Shown: positions 55,601-64,000 of the stretch, piece by piece
Layout: the number at the start of each line of letters is the position of its first letter
Numbering within the stretch: position 1 is the first letter of the stretch
From: Echinarachnius parma
Taxonomy: Eukaryota > Echinodermata > Echinoidea > Clypeasteroida > Echinarachniidae
NCBI GenBank assembly: GCA_037951105.1
Contig: JBAMJV010001312.1
Location: 1 to 64,000 of the forward strand
Length of the DNA stretch: 64,000 nt
Direction of reading: 5' to 3'
The notes under the pieces: generated by a model
The model's database searches: none
What the model was told of the DNA's origin: nothing
Seen by the model: the letters and a program-made list of their open reading frames with translations, nothing else
Made by a program: the position numbers and the translations under genes

Positions 55601-58600
55601 GGGGGTCAAGAGGTGCATCATACAAATGATATCTGCATAATAAAGACACGCAAAGCTGATAGCAGCAGAGTCTCCTACAATTTGTTAGCAGTGTGGAGAC
55701 ATTGTTGCAGAGTAAGTTCAGGTATTTCAAGCAAATATCCTTTGTTCACTTGAACATTTTATCTTATACAAATCTTGTAAAATATATGTATTACAATTTT
55801 TTTTCTTTCAGAGAGAAGCTGCAAAGAGCAGTTGGAAAAGAGAGACTCGGCACGAATGATTCTCCTGTTCCTACTACTCCTACTAAAGGTGAGTTGAAAG
55901 CTTGCATTTATGTAGTATCCTTTGTTGACAAAGATTCAGTGTTTGTGTGAGAGACAATATAGAAATCAACCATATCCAGAATATGTATTGATCAACTGTT
56001 GAGATTGGGTTGGGGAGGAGAAAGCAGTATGAAAAGAAATTATATGATGACCTTCCTGACAACATTCTACATGTAAACTCAATCCATAGCATCATTCTCC
56101 CTTGTACATACCGTGTATCTTAGTGAAATGTTTTTTTTAATACTTGTTTTATTATTTCTTTTCTTGCAGCTACGTCTAACGACAAGCATTCCACTAATAG
56201 CAAGCCTGATGCAAGTCAGCATCTATCACAGGCATCTAATAAATCTGAACGACCAGCCGATGGCCAGTCGCAAGATAAACCCTCCTCCAATGCACACCAA
56301 ACCTTGAGTAGACCACAGCTCACCAGTCCGCACTCAAAGACAGCAACACAATCACAATCTTCATCCAGCTCCTCTTCCTCATCTAGCGTGGTTAACCAAT
56401 CACAGCAGCTTCGTCAGGGCACCAGCAGCCAATCACAGACATCGTCACATCACAGTAATGCAGTAGGACAATGTCACTCACAATCAAAACCGAGCGGTGG
56501 TCCCCAGCCGCAGTCGGTATCCAAGGCGCAACCCATAGAAAAGACTCAAAGTAATCGGCCTGATTACGCAAAGAGCGAATCTTCACAATCGCCAACCATG
56601 AAGTCGCCATTCCCCTATGCTGGGACTTTGTCTATAGCCACGGACATGTATGGAAGACTGAAGAACCTTGTCAGCGATTCACCTGCTCCAAAGGGAAGTA
56701 GGTCAGATCGAGGTACGTAATACCCAAACACTGCACATGATAATGTAATTAGTAATCTATTGCTGATGAATGTAATTTTCTCTTTCTCTAGGATTGTCCA
56801 TATGCAATGTCGCTCAATGTCTGTATGACAATTGAAATTTTATTGAAGACAATTTGGTTTTGTTACAACAAAAAGCCCAAAGAAATTTGTGCACTGTCCT
56901 ATTTACATATTTGTTACAGCCACAGAGTTGTTGAAACGGGTGCTATCTTGTAGAGAGAAGAAGATATTGTGGCTTTCAACTGCCTGTTAACTTGTTACGA
57001 CCAACCGATTTGGTTTAACCCTAACCAGGCCGGGTTATTTTGGCTATAGCCGGGGGGGGGGGGGGGGGTGGATTCCACCCCCCCCCCCCCCCCCCCCCCC
57101 CCGAGATCTCGGCCGCTGAACGCGCGGCCACCGCAAAATTTGGCACACAGATAGTTTGCGACATAATCTACAAGATTGCATTGTTATTTTTTTGAAAAAA
57201 ATAAATTTCTACTTAATTATGCAAATTTATGCACAAATATTCTTTTTGTCTATAAATCACTAAATATGGCTCAGAATATGCTAATTTTGTGCATGAATAT
57301 TCTTTATGACCTAATTAAAAGGTTTTCAACATTAAAAATTGCGACAGCCAAAAAATTCCTTATGTATTTCTTTGTTTTTGGAATTTCTTATGTATTTTTT
57401 TTTGTTTTTTTTACTTTTGTTTTTTATTGTTTTTTCGATGGAATAAATTGTTAACCATTATTTAACAATTTTTAGCTCAAAATTAAATGATTGCAGTGAT
57501 TAGAATGAAAAATAATGAAGGTTTTGTCTATTCTAGGAAAAACTCAATTTCCATAGGATTTGTACACAAATCACAAAATTGAGCGATTTTCGTGCCGACG
57601 CTCACTTACAAAAGGTCACGTGACTTTAGAACGGTATACCCGGTCGTCGCAAATTTGGTCTCAAAAGTTGCGCAAGACCTTCAACAAAAAAAGTCGTGAA
57701 GTCGCGCGGCAAAGCCTGCGCGCGTTGCGGAATTATCGCGCGAAAAGTCGAGGGGGGGGTGGATTCCCCCCAAGCGCACTCACATCACTCCCATTTTGAG
57801 ATCATTACACTGGTTACCTGTAAAGCAACGTATTATTTTTAAGATCTTATTATTGACTTTTCATTGTGTCCATGGCTCCTCTCCCCAATATTTAATTTCA
57901 TTAATTCAGAGGTACACCCCTGCAAGATCATTACGTTCATCCACCTCCAGTTCTCTAGTTCCTCTCAAAGTCTCAAAAACCTGGGGGAAAGATCGTTTGT
58001 TTATTCATCTCCGAATTTATGGAACAGGCTTCCTGAACATATAAAGTTATGCCTCACTTCTGAATCTTTTAAGTCTCACCTTAAAACCTTTCTGTTTGAT
58101 TCTTAATTTTCTTTAAAAAGCGCCTTGAGCACTCTTCAGAGTGGATTTGGCGCTCTAAAAGTCTAATTTATTATTATTATTATTATTCCACTGGTTAGGG
58201 TTAAGGTCACTGGAGTTGAAAAAGTTTTACTACTTGTCGAAATGGGCAATAAGGGAAGGAAAAAAAGTAAATTCTGACTCTGGCCTTTCTTGAGCAGTTA
58301 TCCATCTATCCGTAAGATATATTCTCCTGGCACCTTGCCACCAGTCACACCAACATCCCAGAATTAATCCCGGTCTTTGAACCTTTTCCATCTAAATCAC
58401 CATTAGGGCTTGGAGAGATTTGCATATTTTGTTTTCTCCTCGTGATCTATTGATTTGATTTCATAAGTTACATAGTTCATTCAACTAGATTGTCTCTCTA
58501 CTCTGTTTAGATTCACCGAGGATACAAGGCACACCATCACCAGCCGGCACCGTATCACCCGTCACACCAAGACTCCAGAACCAATCCAAGTCCTTACCAT

Positions 58601-60227
58601 CAAAGTCACCTTCAACAGACAAACATTCTTCCCTGCATAATGATAGGCATGACGAACTCAATGATAGTAAGTCCATCACAGTTATTCTTATTTTTTGCCG
58701 TATCAATGTGCAACATTATTACTTGCCCACTACCCAATGGACAGTAGAAATGACTGTGCCCCTGCAGAATTTCTTTCCTTTTTAATGACAGTCACTGTAT
58801 TCCTTGTGTTTGATAATAAGCTGTTTAGCCAAGAGAAAGATAACTTAATGCAAACCTTGCTGATGAATTTAATTAATAAGGGCTTGAGGTCCTACATTAT
58901 ATGTATGGTATCTATATTTAGACATTGTAGTTCGGGGGTTGTAATATTTCAAGTCCTAAATTTTATGCCAGGTGGCAAATGTTGCTTCTAGAGATCCCTG
59001 ATACATGACATGTACTTGTTAAAGAAAAATACATTCAATTGAAGTCATGAATAAACTAAATAAGGGGGGGGGGGGGCTTTAGAAAACATGTTTTTATACC
59101 TGAACTGTCTGGTTGAAATGTTTGAAACATTAAAACATGTTGAGATTGTCTTGGATATCTTATCAGATATGTTCAAGATATCATTTGTTAGGAATCACTT
59201 ATGATTATTTTAGTCAAATCTTCCAATACATGTACAACTAGTGTTAATTGTTAACTCGATTATGCTGTGCTTTCTATTCAAATCTATGACAGCTTATATC
59301 AAGTAATAATTGCTTGCTTGACCTTACAGGGTTATCCAGTCAATCTCCACTGTCTGCATCTTCAATATCGCCATCTCCGTCCCATCCCTCTCCCCGGTTA
59401 AGTCAGTCGACGCTCGGGGGCTCCAAGCCCCATCACGCTGGCTCAGGGAGTACCACGCCTCACACGCCATCGGCTGACGACAGACAGAGGAGAAACCATA
59501 GGAGCGGAGGAACGGGGGGTTCTAATCACACCCCAACGTCTATATCAAGTAGTGGTGCAAGGAACTCTTCTTCTTCACAGAGCAGGGATAGAGAACGTGA
59601 TTCAAGATATTGGGAGCGCGACCGAGATAGAGATCGCGACCGCGATAAGGATCGCGTTCGGGAACGAGATCGCGATAGAGACAGAGAACGTGATAGGGAC
59701 CGTGAACGTGACAAAGACAGGGATAATGACCGTGTAAGGACGAGAGACTACGATCGTGATCGAGAAAAAGACCGCGATCGTGATAGGGATAGGGAACGTT
59801 ATCGCGAAAGAGATCGTGACCGGGAACGAGATCGGGAACGGGAACGAGAAAGTGACAGGGAAAGGGAAAGGTCAAGGTCTCAAGAAAGGAATACAGATAG
59901 GGAACGGGATAGGGAACGAGAGAAAGATCGTGATAGAGATCCTGATCGCGAACGGGAGCGGGATCGTGATCGAGACAATGGCAGAGAGAAGGAGAGAGAC
60001 AATCACCGGGATACTGAAAGAAGGCCCAACTCTGAATCTTCACGCGACTCGGAGGATAAGGAGAAGGAGAAGGAGAGGGATAGACACATATCCGGGAATG
60101 GAAAGCAGGTTCCTGCTGAGAATTGTGAAGTGGTTGGGAAAAATCAGAAAGAGACTGATGAAAAAGTTCTAGAAGCAAAGCCGTCAGCGGAAAGTGATGG
60201 GAAGGTGGAGGCTCCTTCAACTTCAAG
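49639..60227 (+). CDS. WAC: WAC orthologue, WW-domain adaptor, nine exons, 3' end outside window
   Basis: In vertebrates WAC binds RNA polymerase II C-terminal domain and the RNF20/40 ubiquitin ligase to promote H2B ubiquitination, and acts in the nucleus. Exons (49,639-49,679; 49,891-49,924; 52,281-52,464; 54,340-54,464; 54,871-54,986; 55,812-55,888; 56,170-56,712; 58,511-58,666; 59,330-60,227) have GT-AG borders and matching phases and give 724 codons plus 2 bases. Order: conserved N-terminus; WW domain at about residues 136-164; Ser/Gln/Pro-rich linker; mixed-charge RD/RE tract at about 511-656; acidic/lysine tail. Human WAC is 647 residues in all, so this protein is longer even without its C-terminal coiled coil, which lies past 64,000. 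Identification rests on the N-terminus and WW domain and is firm. Confidence 0.93.
49891..49924 (+). CDS. WAC: WAC exon 2, 34-nt microexon
   Basis: Bounded by TTTCTTTTCTTGCAG and TTTCAG/GTTTGT, it adds G then [11 protein letters not shown] in phase. Human WAC has CHDRRGDSQPYQ at the same place. It is invisible to ORF finding; phase on both sides (2 in, 0 out) confirms it. Confidence 0.88.
50090..52280. other. WAC intron 2
   Basis: Contains a repeat at 51,075-51,390 with CTGGAAAGTCATGGAATTTG and AAAGTCATGGAATTT copies, a type common in animal genomes, and G/T-rich runs. No exon recognised. Confidence 0.55.
52281..52464 (+). CDS. WAC: WAC exon 3
   Basis: Reads [40 protein letters not shown] and [17 protein letters not shown]. 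Phase 0 in, 1 out, acceptor TTTTTGTAG, donor ACAG/GTAAAC. Low-complexity, basic; corresponds to the variable segment between the N-terminus and WW domain in other WAC proteins. Confidence 0.85.
53763..54000. mobile_element. MITE in WAC intron 3
   Basis: CCCATTCATACTTGCGTCTA with GCACTGG at the left mirrors CCATTGCTAGACGTAAGTAT with GAATGGGG at the right. The left end also has its own hairpin, GCGTCTAGCA/TGCTAGACGC, at 53,784-53,812. Non-coding. Confidence 0.7.
54340..54464 (+). CDS. WAC: WAC exon 4
   Basis: Reads [19 protein letters not shown] then [19 protein letters not shown] and HIKA. Acceptor GTTGCAG, donor GCT/GTAAGT. The histidine/asparagine/serine-rich composition parallels the NSHNHSALHSSNSH part of human WAC just before the WW domain. 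Confidence 0.88.
54871..54986 (+). CDS. WAC: WAC exon 5, WW domain
   Basis: Reads [20 protein letters not shown] then [18 protein letters not shown]. First Trp at about residue 136, the YYY block at 147-149, second Trp 158, Pro 161. Human WAC reads [20 protein letters not shown] then VSQWEKPKEWLER. Ligand-binding aromatic positions are kept. The residue after the second Trp is Gly where human has Glu. WW domains bind proline-rich partners; in WAC it contacts the polymerase/chromatin machinery. Confidence 0.95.
55215..55643. mobile_element. MITE in WAC intron 5, TGACGCAC-motif rich, ~55-bp TIRs
   Basis: ATAATGCAGGTGTCATTTGT then GCACCTCTTGACCCCCGG at the left pairs with CCGGGGGTCAAGAGGTGC then ACAAATGATATCTGCATAAT at the right. 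Between them TGACGCAC or GTGCGTCA and close variants recur about ten times in both orientations. No coding. Confidence 0.85.
55812..55888 (+). CDS. WAC: WAC exon 6
   Basis: Reads (R)[18 protein letters not shown] then VPTTPTK. Directly follows the WW domain, replacing human EREQRQKEANKM. Acceptor TTCTTTCAG, donor AAAG/GTGAGT. Phase 2 in, 1 out. Confidence 0.88.
56170..56712 (+). CDS. WAC: WAC exon 7, Ser/Gln-rich linker
   Basis: 181 codons. Begins (A)[18 protein letters not shown], has a ten-serine run at about 56,361-56,390 and ends [20 protein letters not shown] then [14 protein letters not shown]. Intrinsically disordered composition as in other WAC proteins. Acceptor CTTGCAG, donor CGAG/GTACGT. 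Confidence 0.88.
57005..57776 (+). repeat. Interspersed repeat M4, copy A (forward)
   Basis: Begins CCCTAACCAGGCC, passes a G-run/C-run palindrome, then CAAAATTTGGCACACAGATAG, ATTATGCAAATTTATGCA, AATTGAGCGATTTTCGTGCC and GGTCACGTGACTTTAGA. Ends AAAAGTCGAGGGGGGGGTGG with ATTCCCCCC, echoing the GGGGTGGATTCCACCCC near its start. An inverted copy lies at 62,337-63,076. Non-coding, in the intron before exon 8. Confidence 0.8.
57777..58188 (+). mobile_element. LINE 3' end fragment with (ATT)n tail
   Basis: Reads [20 protein letters not shown] then [20 protein letters not shown]. After a frame change near 57,960 it reads [19 protein letters not shown] and [10 protein letters not shown], stopping near 58,106. 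This is the post-RT tail of a CR1/L2-type non-LTR element. The 3' UTR (GCGCCTTGAGCACTC, ATTTGGCGCTCTAAAAG) ends in ATT repeats at 58,168-58,187. The RT core is missing (5' truncation). Joins copy A of M4 directly. Confidence 0.8.
58321..58402 (+). pseudogene. Decayed duplicate of WAC exon 8
   Basis: CACCAGTCACACCAACATCC and TCCATCTAAATCACC parallel CACCCGTCACACCAAGACTC and ACCATCAAAGTCACC of exon 8 (58,511-58,666), about 190 bp upstream of it in the same orientation. The translated trace [14 protein letters not shown] ends in a stop and has no clear splice sites, so it is a dead tandem exon copy. Confidence 0.6.
58511..58666 (+). CDS. WAC: WAC exon 8
   Basis: Reads (D)[39 protein letters not shown] and [12 protein letters not shown]. 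Ser/Pro-rich linker. Acceptor CTGTTTAG, donor GATA/GTAAGT. Phase 1 in, 1 out, matching exons 7 and 9. Confidence 0.87.
58667..59329. other. WAC intron 8
   Basis: No exon or element recognised; a G-run at about 59,065-59,074. Confidence 0.5.
59330..60227 (+). CDS. WAC: WAC exon 9, Arg-Asp/Glu mixed-charge tract
   Basis: 299 codons. A Ser/Pro/His/Thr-rich first third ([20 protein letters not shown]...) is followed from about residue 511 by near-continuous RD/RE dipeptides ([20 protein letters not shown] and so on) to about 656. A lysine/acidic tail ends APSTSR at donor AAG/GTGAGT. Such mixed-charge Arg tracts are known to send proteins to nuclear speckles and favour condensation. Codons vary (CGA, CGT, CGC, AGG, AGA), so the tract is old protein sequence and not a fresh microsatellite. 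The long minus-strand ORF over it (60,226-59,540) is its antisense shadow. Confidence 0.9.
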
Positions 60228-60964
60228 GTGAGTGTACATTGTCATGTTGATTATATACATGTGTAATTTTTACCAGTTTTTGGTGTACTGTACATGTAGG
60301 TATCTTCAGATTGGGCATTTTATTCATTTCACTTTATCCCCCTTGTATTGCCATGAATTTTGTTAGGTACATGACCTATTATTGAAGGCAAAAGGTTAAA
60401 AGATTAAGGTGTCTGAATAGCATTTAAGCATGGTAGAGTGATAACCAAAATCTAAGGTGGATCAGGTCATAGCCGACCTCTCGTGACCCCTCTGATCTCT
60501 CACCAGGTTTTCCTGTCTTGCAGACTCCTTCAGCATTCTTAAATCCATCTCCCGGTTCCTTTACACCATCAAGCATCTCTTTCTGGGTCTTCTATTTTTC
60601 TGCCTTGATCCATTCCATTCATCATATTTTTCTCCAATTAAAATGAAAATGTACAAGCCATAGCAACTATAATAGTTTTAGTGTTGCCCTTTGAAATACA
60701 GTGTAACTGCATGTAATGTGTATTTCATGAGGTCCTACAATAATAATGCATTGCAACATTATGACATTTGTACAATGACTTTTAGAAAAGCACTCACTTT
60801 TGTATAATTTCAATTATTGAAATCCGGAAAGCTTACAAGTAAATCATGTTTATTATGTACAGGGATTTGATGAAGTAAATGGATGTTGATAAGTTGATTA
60901 CAAGCCAGTATCGTGAAGTTAATTGTTTTAAATTTGAATTCATTATAAACCTTAACACAACAAA

Positions 60965-61850
60965 AAAAGTCCCTGCCCCCTAAACAACTCCCCATAATTT
61001 TGTGACCAAGAATTGTGTTAATATTTTGTACTGACCAACATATTTCTATGGTAGTTAAAGTTCAAGAAAAAATTACCATATTTCAAAATTCACAATTTAA
61101 GTATCATTACTGCCGTTTATTAAAAGTTTAGAAATTTATATGTCAAATTGCATTATTGTACAATCACAATTAATGCATATTACATGTATGTATTAAGCCT
61201 CAAATACCGGATCGTGTAACTTTGTTGACATGTACAAAAAGTGATGAATGGTTGATATAATTTGTATTGCTGATAAAATGTGTATTGCTGTGATGTAATA
61301 TGTCCACTGAGTAATATGTGAACATTTCATGTTGATTGGATATTATATAATATGGCCAAGTAATGAGCAAAAATCAAAATTGATATTTGTTAACTGCACT
61401 GACCGTTTTCCAGTGGATAATTAAAAATCAGAACACTTAAATCGACAATATCTTTTCAACCTGTTCCATTCTTCTACAAATACAGCATGGTAAGAGAGAA
61501 CCACTATCAGAGTTCTAAGTAAGATTTGGGGATTGGGACAATGTTACTAATTCCCTTTAAAATCAAAATGGATGGACTTTCAAACAGTATTGTTTCACAA
61601 ACCATAATTAATGTATTCAACCAGATGTGCTGTTTCACAATGTATGTACACACACACATGCATAAGTTATTGTGAAATCAGGCCATTTTGTCAAATGAAC
61701 AGTCAGCCATGAAGTGATTGATAAATCTGTAAATTTCACACATGCATACTGTACGTACACATTAACTGTAGAAGCATTTTTGTGAAGGCAGAATTTTGAG
61801 CAACTTCTTGATAACGAAATTATGACTAATTGTTTAGGGAGGCGGTGTAC
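60965..61850. mobile_element. MITE family M3, copy 2, interrupted by an M2 MITE
   Basis: The left CCCCTAAACAACTCCCCATA with TTGTGACCAAGAATTGT and the right TAACGAAATTATGACTAATT with GTTTAGGGAGG correspond to the arms of 17,787-18,386. The body keeps CATATTTCAAAATTCACAA and CCATGAAGTGATTGATAAAT. An M2 copy occupies 61,209-61,556, which explains the extra length. Confidence 0.6.
61209..61556. mobile_element. MITE family M2, copy 3
   Basis: Starts GGATCGTGTAACTTTGTTGA, ends CAATGTTACTAATTCCCT next to TTAA (61,557-61,560). Contains CAAAAAGTGATGAATGGTTG as in the other two copies. Confidence 0.7.
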
Positions 61851-62336
61851 TTGAAAATATTTTGATAGGTTTTTTTTATACACACCTGTGGCCCTAAGGA
61901 CAGATAATAAATAGAATACATGTAGGTGCATTGAATCAACAATACAGAAAAACTGTAGGTGCGAGGTTCTTTCTGGGCCCTTTTAAGATACCAAAGTTGA
62001 AATTGTGTTCTCTGTAATTTGTTTACATGACCAGTATTTTATAAAATCTGAATAAAGTCTGATAAAATCAATCATGGATTTACTTTCACTAGGTAAACAT
62101 TATTTCCTTTCTATGAAAAAAATCACATATTATTATCAAGAATTTTACAATGATATTTGTATATTATTGAAGTTTCAAATATTACTTTTTTGGGAAAATA
62201 AGTTAATGAATCACTTAAATATACATTGTAAACTTCTAAATAATATTATGTGATATTTTAATAGAAAAGGAACAATGTTTACCCAGTGAACAAATTGAAA
62301 AATTGATCGATAGCGTGTAAAGTATAAAATTCAGGT

Positions 62337-63076
62337 ACTAAGAACGATCGAAGTATCTTAATTTGGAAAGTTCGATGTTTCGCGTGATAATTTTGCAACG
62401 TGCGCAGGTATTGCCGCACGACTTCATGAGTTTTTTCATTGAAGTCTTGCGCAACTTTTGAGACCAGGGACCTTTTGACGACCGGGTAAACCGATCTAAA
62501 GTCACGTGACCTTTTAAGTGAATGTCGACCCGAAAATCGCTCAATTTTTTGATTTGTGTACAAATCCTATGGAAATGGATTTTTTTCCTAAAATACACAA
62601 AAATCTTCATTATTTTTCATTCTAATCACTGTAATTATTTTATTTTGGGCTAAAAATGGATAATGGTCAATAATTTATTGACATTTTTTTTTTTCTTAAA
62701 AAAAACAGAAATAAATAAGAAATTTCAAATACAAAGAAATACATCAGGAAAATTTTGGCTGTCGCAATTTGTAATGTTGAAAACCAGTTGAATTAAGTCA
62801 TAAAGAATATACAAATGTACATGCACAAAATAAGCATATTTTGAGCAATATTTAGTGATTTGCAGACAAAAAGGGGATTTCTGCATAAATTTGCATAATT
62901 AATTGATATGAATTAATAATGTATTATTTTCAAAAAAATTATGCAAACTTGTAAATTATGTTGCAAGCTATCTGTGTGCCAAATTTTGTGGCGGCTGCGT
63001 GTTCGTCAGCCGAGATCTCAGGGGGGTAGAATCCATCCCCCCCCCCCCCCCCCTCCCCCCAGTATGGCCTGATTAG
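62337..63076 (-). repeat. Interspersed repeat M4, copy B (inverted)
   Basis: Reverse-complement relative of 57,005-57,776. CAAAATTTGGCACACAGATA, TAATTATGCAAATTTATGCA, GGAAATGG/CCATAGGATTTGTACAC and GGTCACGTGACTTTAGATCG occur in the same order on the minus strand. C-run at 63,038-63,052. It lies 2.1 kb after exon 9. Confidence 0.8.
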
Positions 63077-63082
63077 AGTTAA

Positions 63083-63628
63083 AGTCATACCTGTAAAGTG
63101 TCAGATATTGCACAAAATGACATTTGAGACTTCAATCCTATATCAATATCATTGTAAAATACAATTGAAAGATTTGTGAAAGTTTGAAAGAAAACAAACA
63201 CTGTTTACCTAGTGAAAAAAACGAATATTGAGTTCATATTTTATCACCGAATACTGATGGTCTGCAATACATTTGTCGCAGTAATGAATGATCCGTTTGA
63301 GATATTCGCACCCATGTATGTTTACACACGTAGTACAGAATTCATGGAATTTGCACTCGCTCGGCTCAAAGTTCAATCTCCGGAATGTTCTCACGCATGC
63401 TGCATGCGGACATTCTCAGCTAGGACAATTGTACTTTTTATCAAAAGCGTTAATCAACGTGATTGAAATAAAAGATTTAAATGATAATTATCTTCATTCT
63501 AAAGGGACATTTGAAAAAATCAAACCCTATTTTATTCTTCTTTTACCATAAGCTAAACAACACGGTAGAAGAGAAACGAGGAAGCTCCAAGTAATTTTCG
63601 TGGATTTGGACACTTTACAGGTATGACT
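63083..63628. mobile_element. TTAA MITE adjoining copy B
   Basis: TTAA at 63,079-63,082 and 63,629-63,632 flank inverted ends AGTCATACCTGTAAAGTGTC and GACACTTTACAGGTATGACT. 546 bp, no convincing ORF. The left site falls in the edge sequence of M4 copy B, so this insertion is younger. Confidence 0.85.
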
Positions 63629-63960
63629 TTAAGCCAAACAACAAGGTACAAGAGAAGTGTAAAAGCTCCAAGTGATTTTGGTTGAAAATAACAAAGTGAA
63701 TTTATCATTTTCAGAATCAATTGCTGATTTGACACATTTCACTTGTTCCCCCAATGTAGCCAAATAAACAGTGATACGCCTGAGAAGCCTGCATATAGGG
63801 AGGAGCTGCTTTGAGGGGAGTGGTCCCAATAAGCTTTTCCTTTTAATTTACAGCATTAAACATCAGTGTAATAAATTTGACTGTTGGTTTTATTTGACAC
63901 ATTTCACTTCAAACCTTAATGCAGCCAAACAAACAGTGGTGATATGCAGAGATGAAGCCT
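63551..63960. repeat. Two short direct duplications
   Basis: AAACAACACGGTAGAAGAGA with AGCTCCAAGTAATTTT (63,554-63,597) recurs as AAACAACAAGGTACAAGAGA with AGCTCCAAGTGATTTT (63,637-63,680). TTGACACATTTCACTTGTTC with GTAGCCAAATAAACAGTGAT (63,729-63,774) recurs as TTGACACATTTCACTTCAAA with GCAGCCAAACAAACAGTGGT (63,893-63,941). Confidence 0.7.
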
Positions 63961-64000
63961 CTACTTAGATGACTCTAAAAAAAGACACAAGGAATCAATT

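Larger units (their letters stand above)
60228..64000. other. WAC intron 9 (and beyond), repeat-filled
   Basis: The next true WAC exon is not in the window. An acceptor-like TTTTCCTGTCTTGCAG at 60,508-60,523 is followed, in the phase required by exon 9, by five codons and a stop, or in another frame by TPSAFLNPSPGSFTPSS. The remainder is repeats, listed separately. Confidence 0.5.

Noticed and set aside
59540-60226. 228-residue minus-strand ORF
   Set aside because: Shadow of WAC exon 9; RD/RE codons rarely make stops in antisense.

Overview
The window looks like AT-rich nuclear DNA of a marine invertebrate deuterostome, most likely an echinoderm. Evidence: one split host gene that can be followed exon by exon (an orthologue of WAC, the WW-domain adaptor with coiled coil), GT-AG introns, tRNA-derived SINE heads, LINE 3' ends with short microsatellite tails, and a very dense population of terminal-inverted-repeat (TIR) elements. 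Nothing bacterial or organellar was seen. The species call rests on repeat style and is not proven.

Layout. 1-10.7 kb: non-coding DNA with MITEs and microsatellites, plus coding-like minus-strand patches of unknown identity at 2.36-3.55 kb. 10.77-11.22 kb: a possible bidirectional promoter with a minus-strand first coding exon (MPVLSESPPFNP) and a short plus-strand ORF (MGEDDFPLLPTPKLL...). 14,775-19,784: a 5.0-kb TIR element with about 0.9-kb arms built of ~170-bp tandem units, holding the remains of a transposase with a PIN/XPG-like nuclease region. 23,818-27,938: a 4.1-kb TIR element saturated with TTACCCA/TGGGTAA motifs, enclosing a MITE and a Ty3/gypsy fossil. 28-35.3 kb: MITEs, simple repeats and a LINE 3' end. 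35,373-48,215: a 12.8-kb TA-flanked TIR element with CTAG-motif arrays at both ends. Nested in it at 40,009-47,750 is a second TIR element with a 4-bp target duplication, carrying an SGNH-hydrolase ORF on the plus strand and zinc-finger transposase-like exons on the minus strand. 49.5 kb to the right edge: the WAC gene on the plus strand.

WAC is the one host gene identified with confidence. Nine exons between 49,639 and 60,227 join in perfect phase, giving 724 codons plus two bases. They include an N-terminus ([14 protein letters not shown]) and a 34-nt microexon too short to show up as ORFs, the WW domain, and an Arg-Asp/Glu mixed-charge tract of about 145 residues that I do not recall in vertebrate WAC. 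The C-terminal coiled coil must lie beyond 64,000. Its introns carry several TIR elements, a LINE fragment, a decayed copy of one exon, and an inverted pair of the same ~0.75-kb repeat that brackets the last two visible exons.

The most novel material is the nested element pair at 35.4-48.2 kb, and a recurring design: four unrelated-looking elements or segments, each saturated with its own short palindromic or two-orientation motif (TTACCCA, CTAG, GTAC, TGACGCAC).
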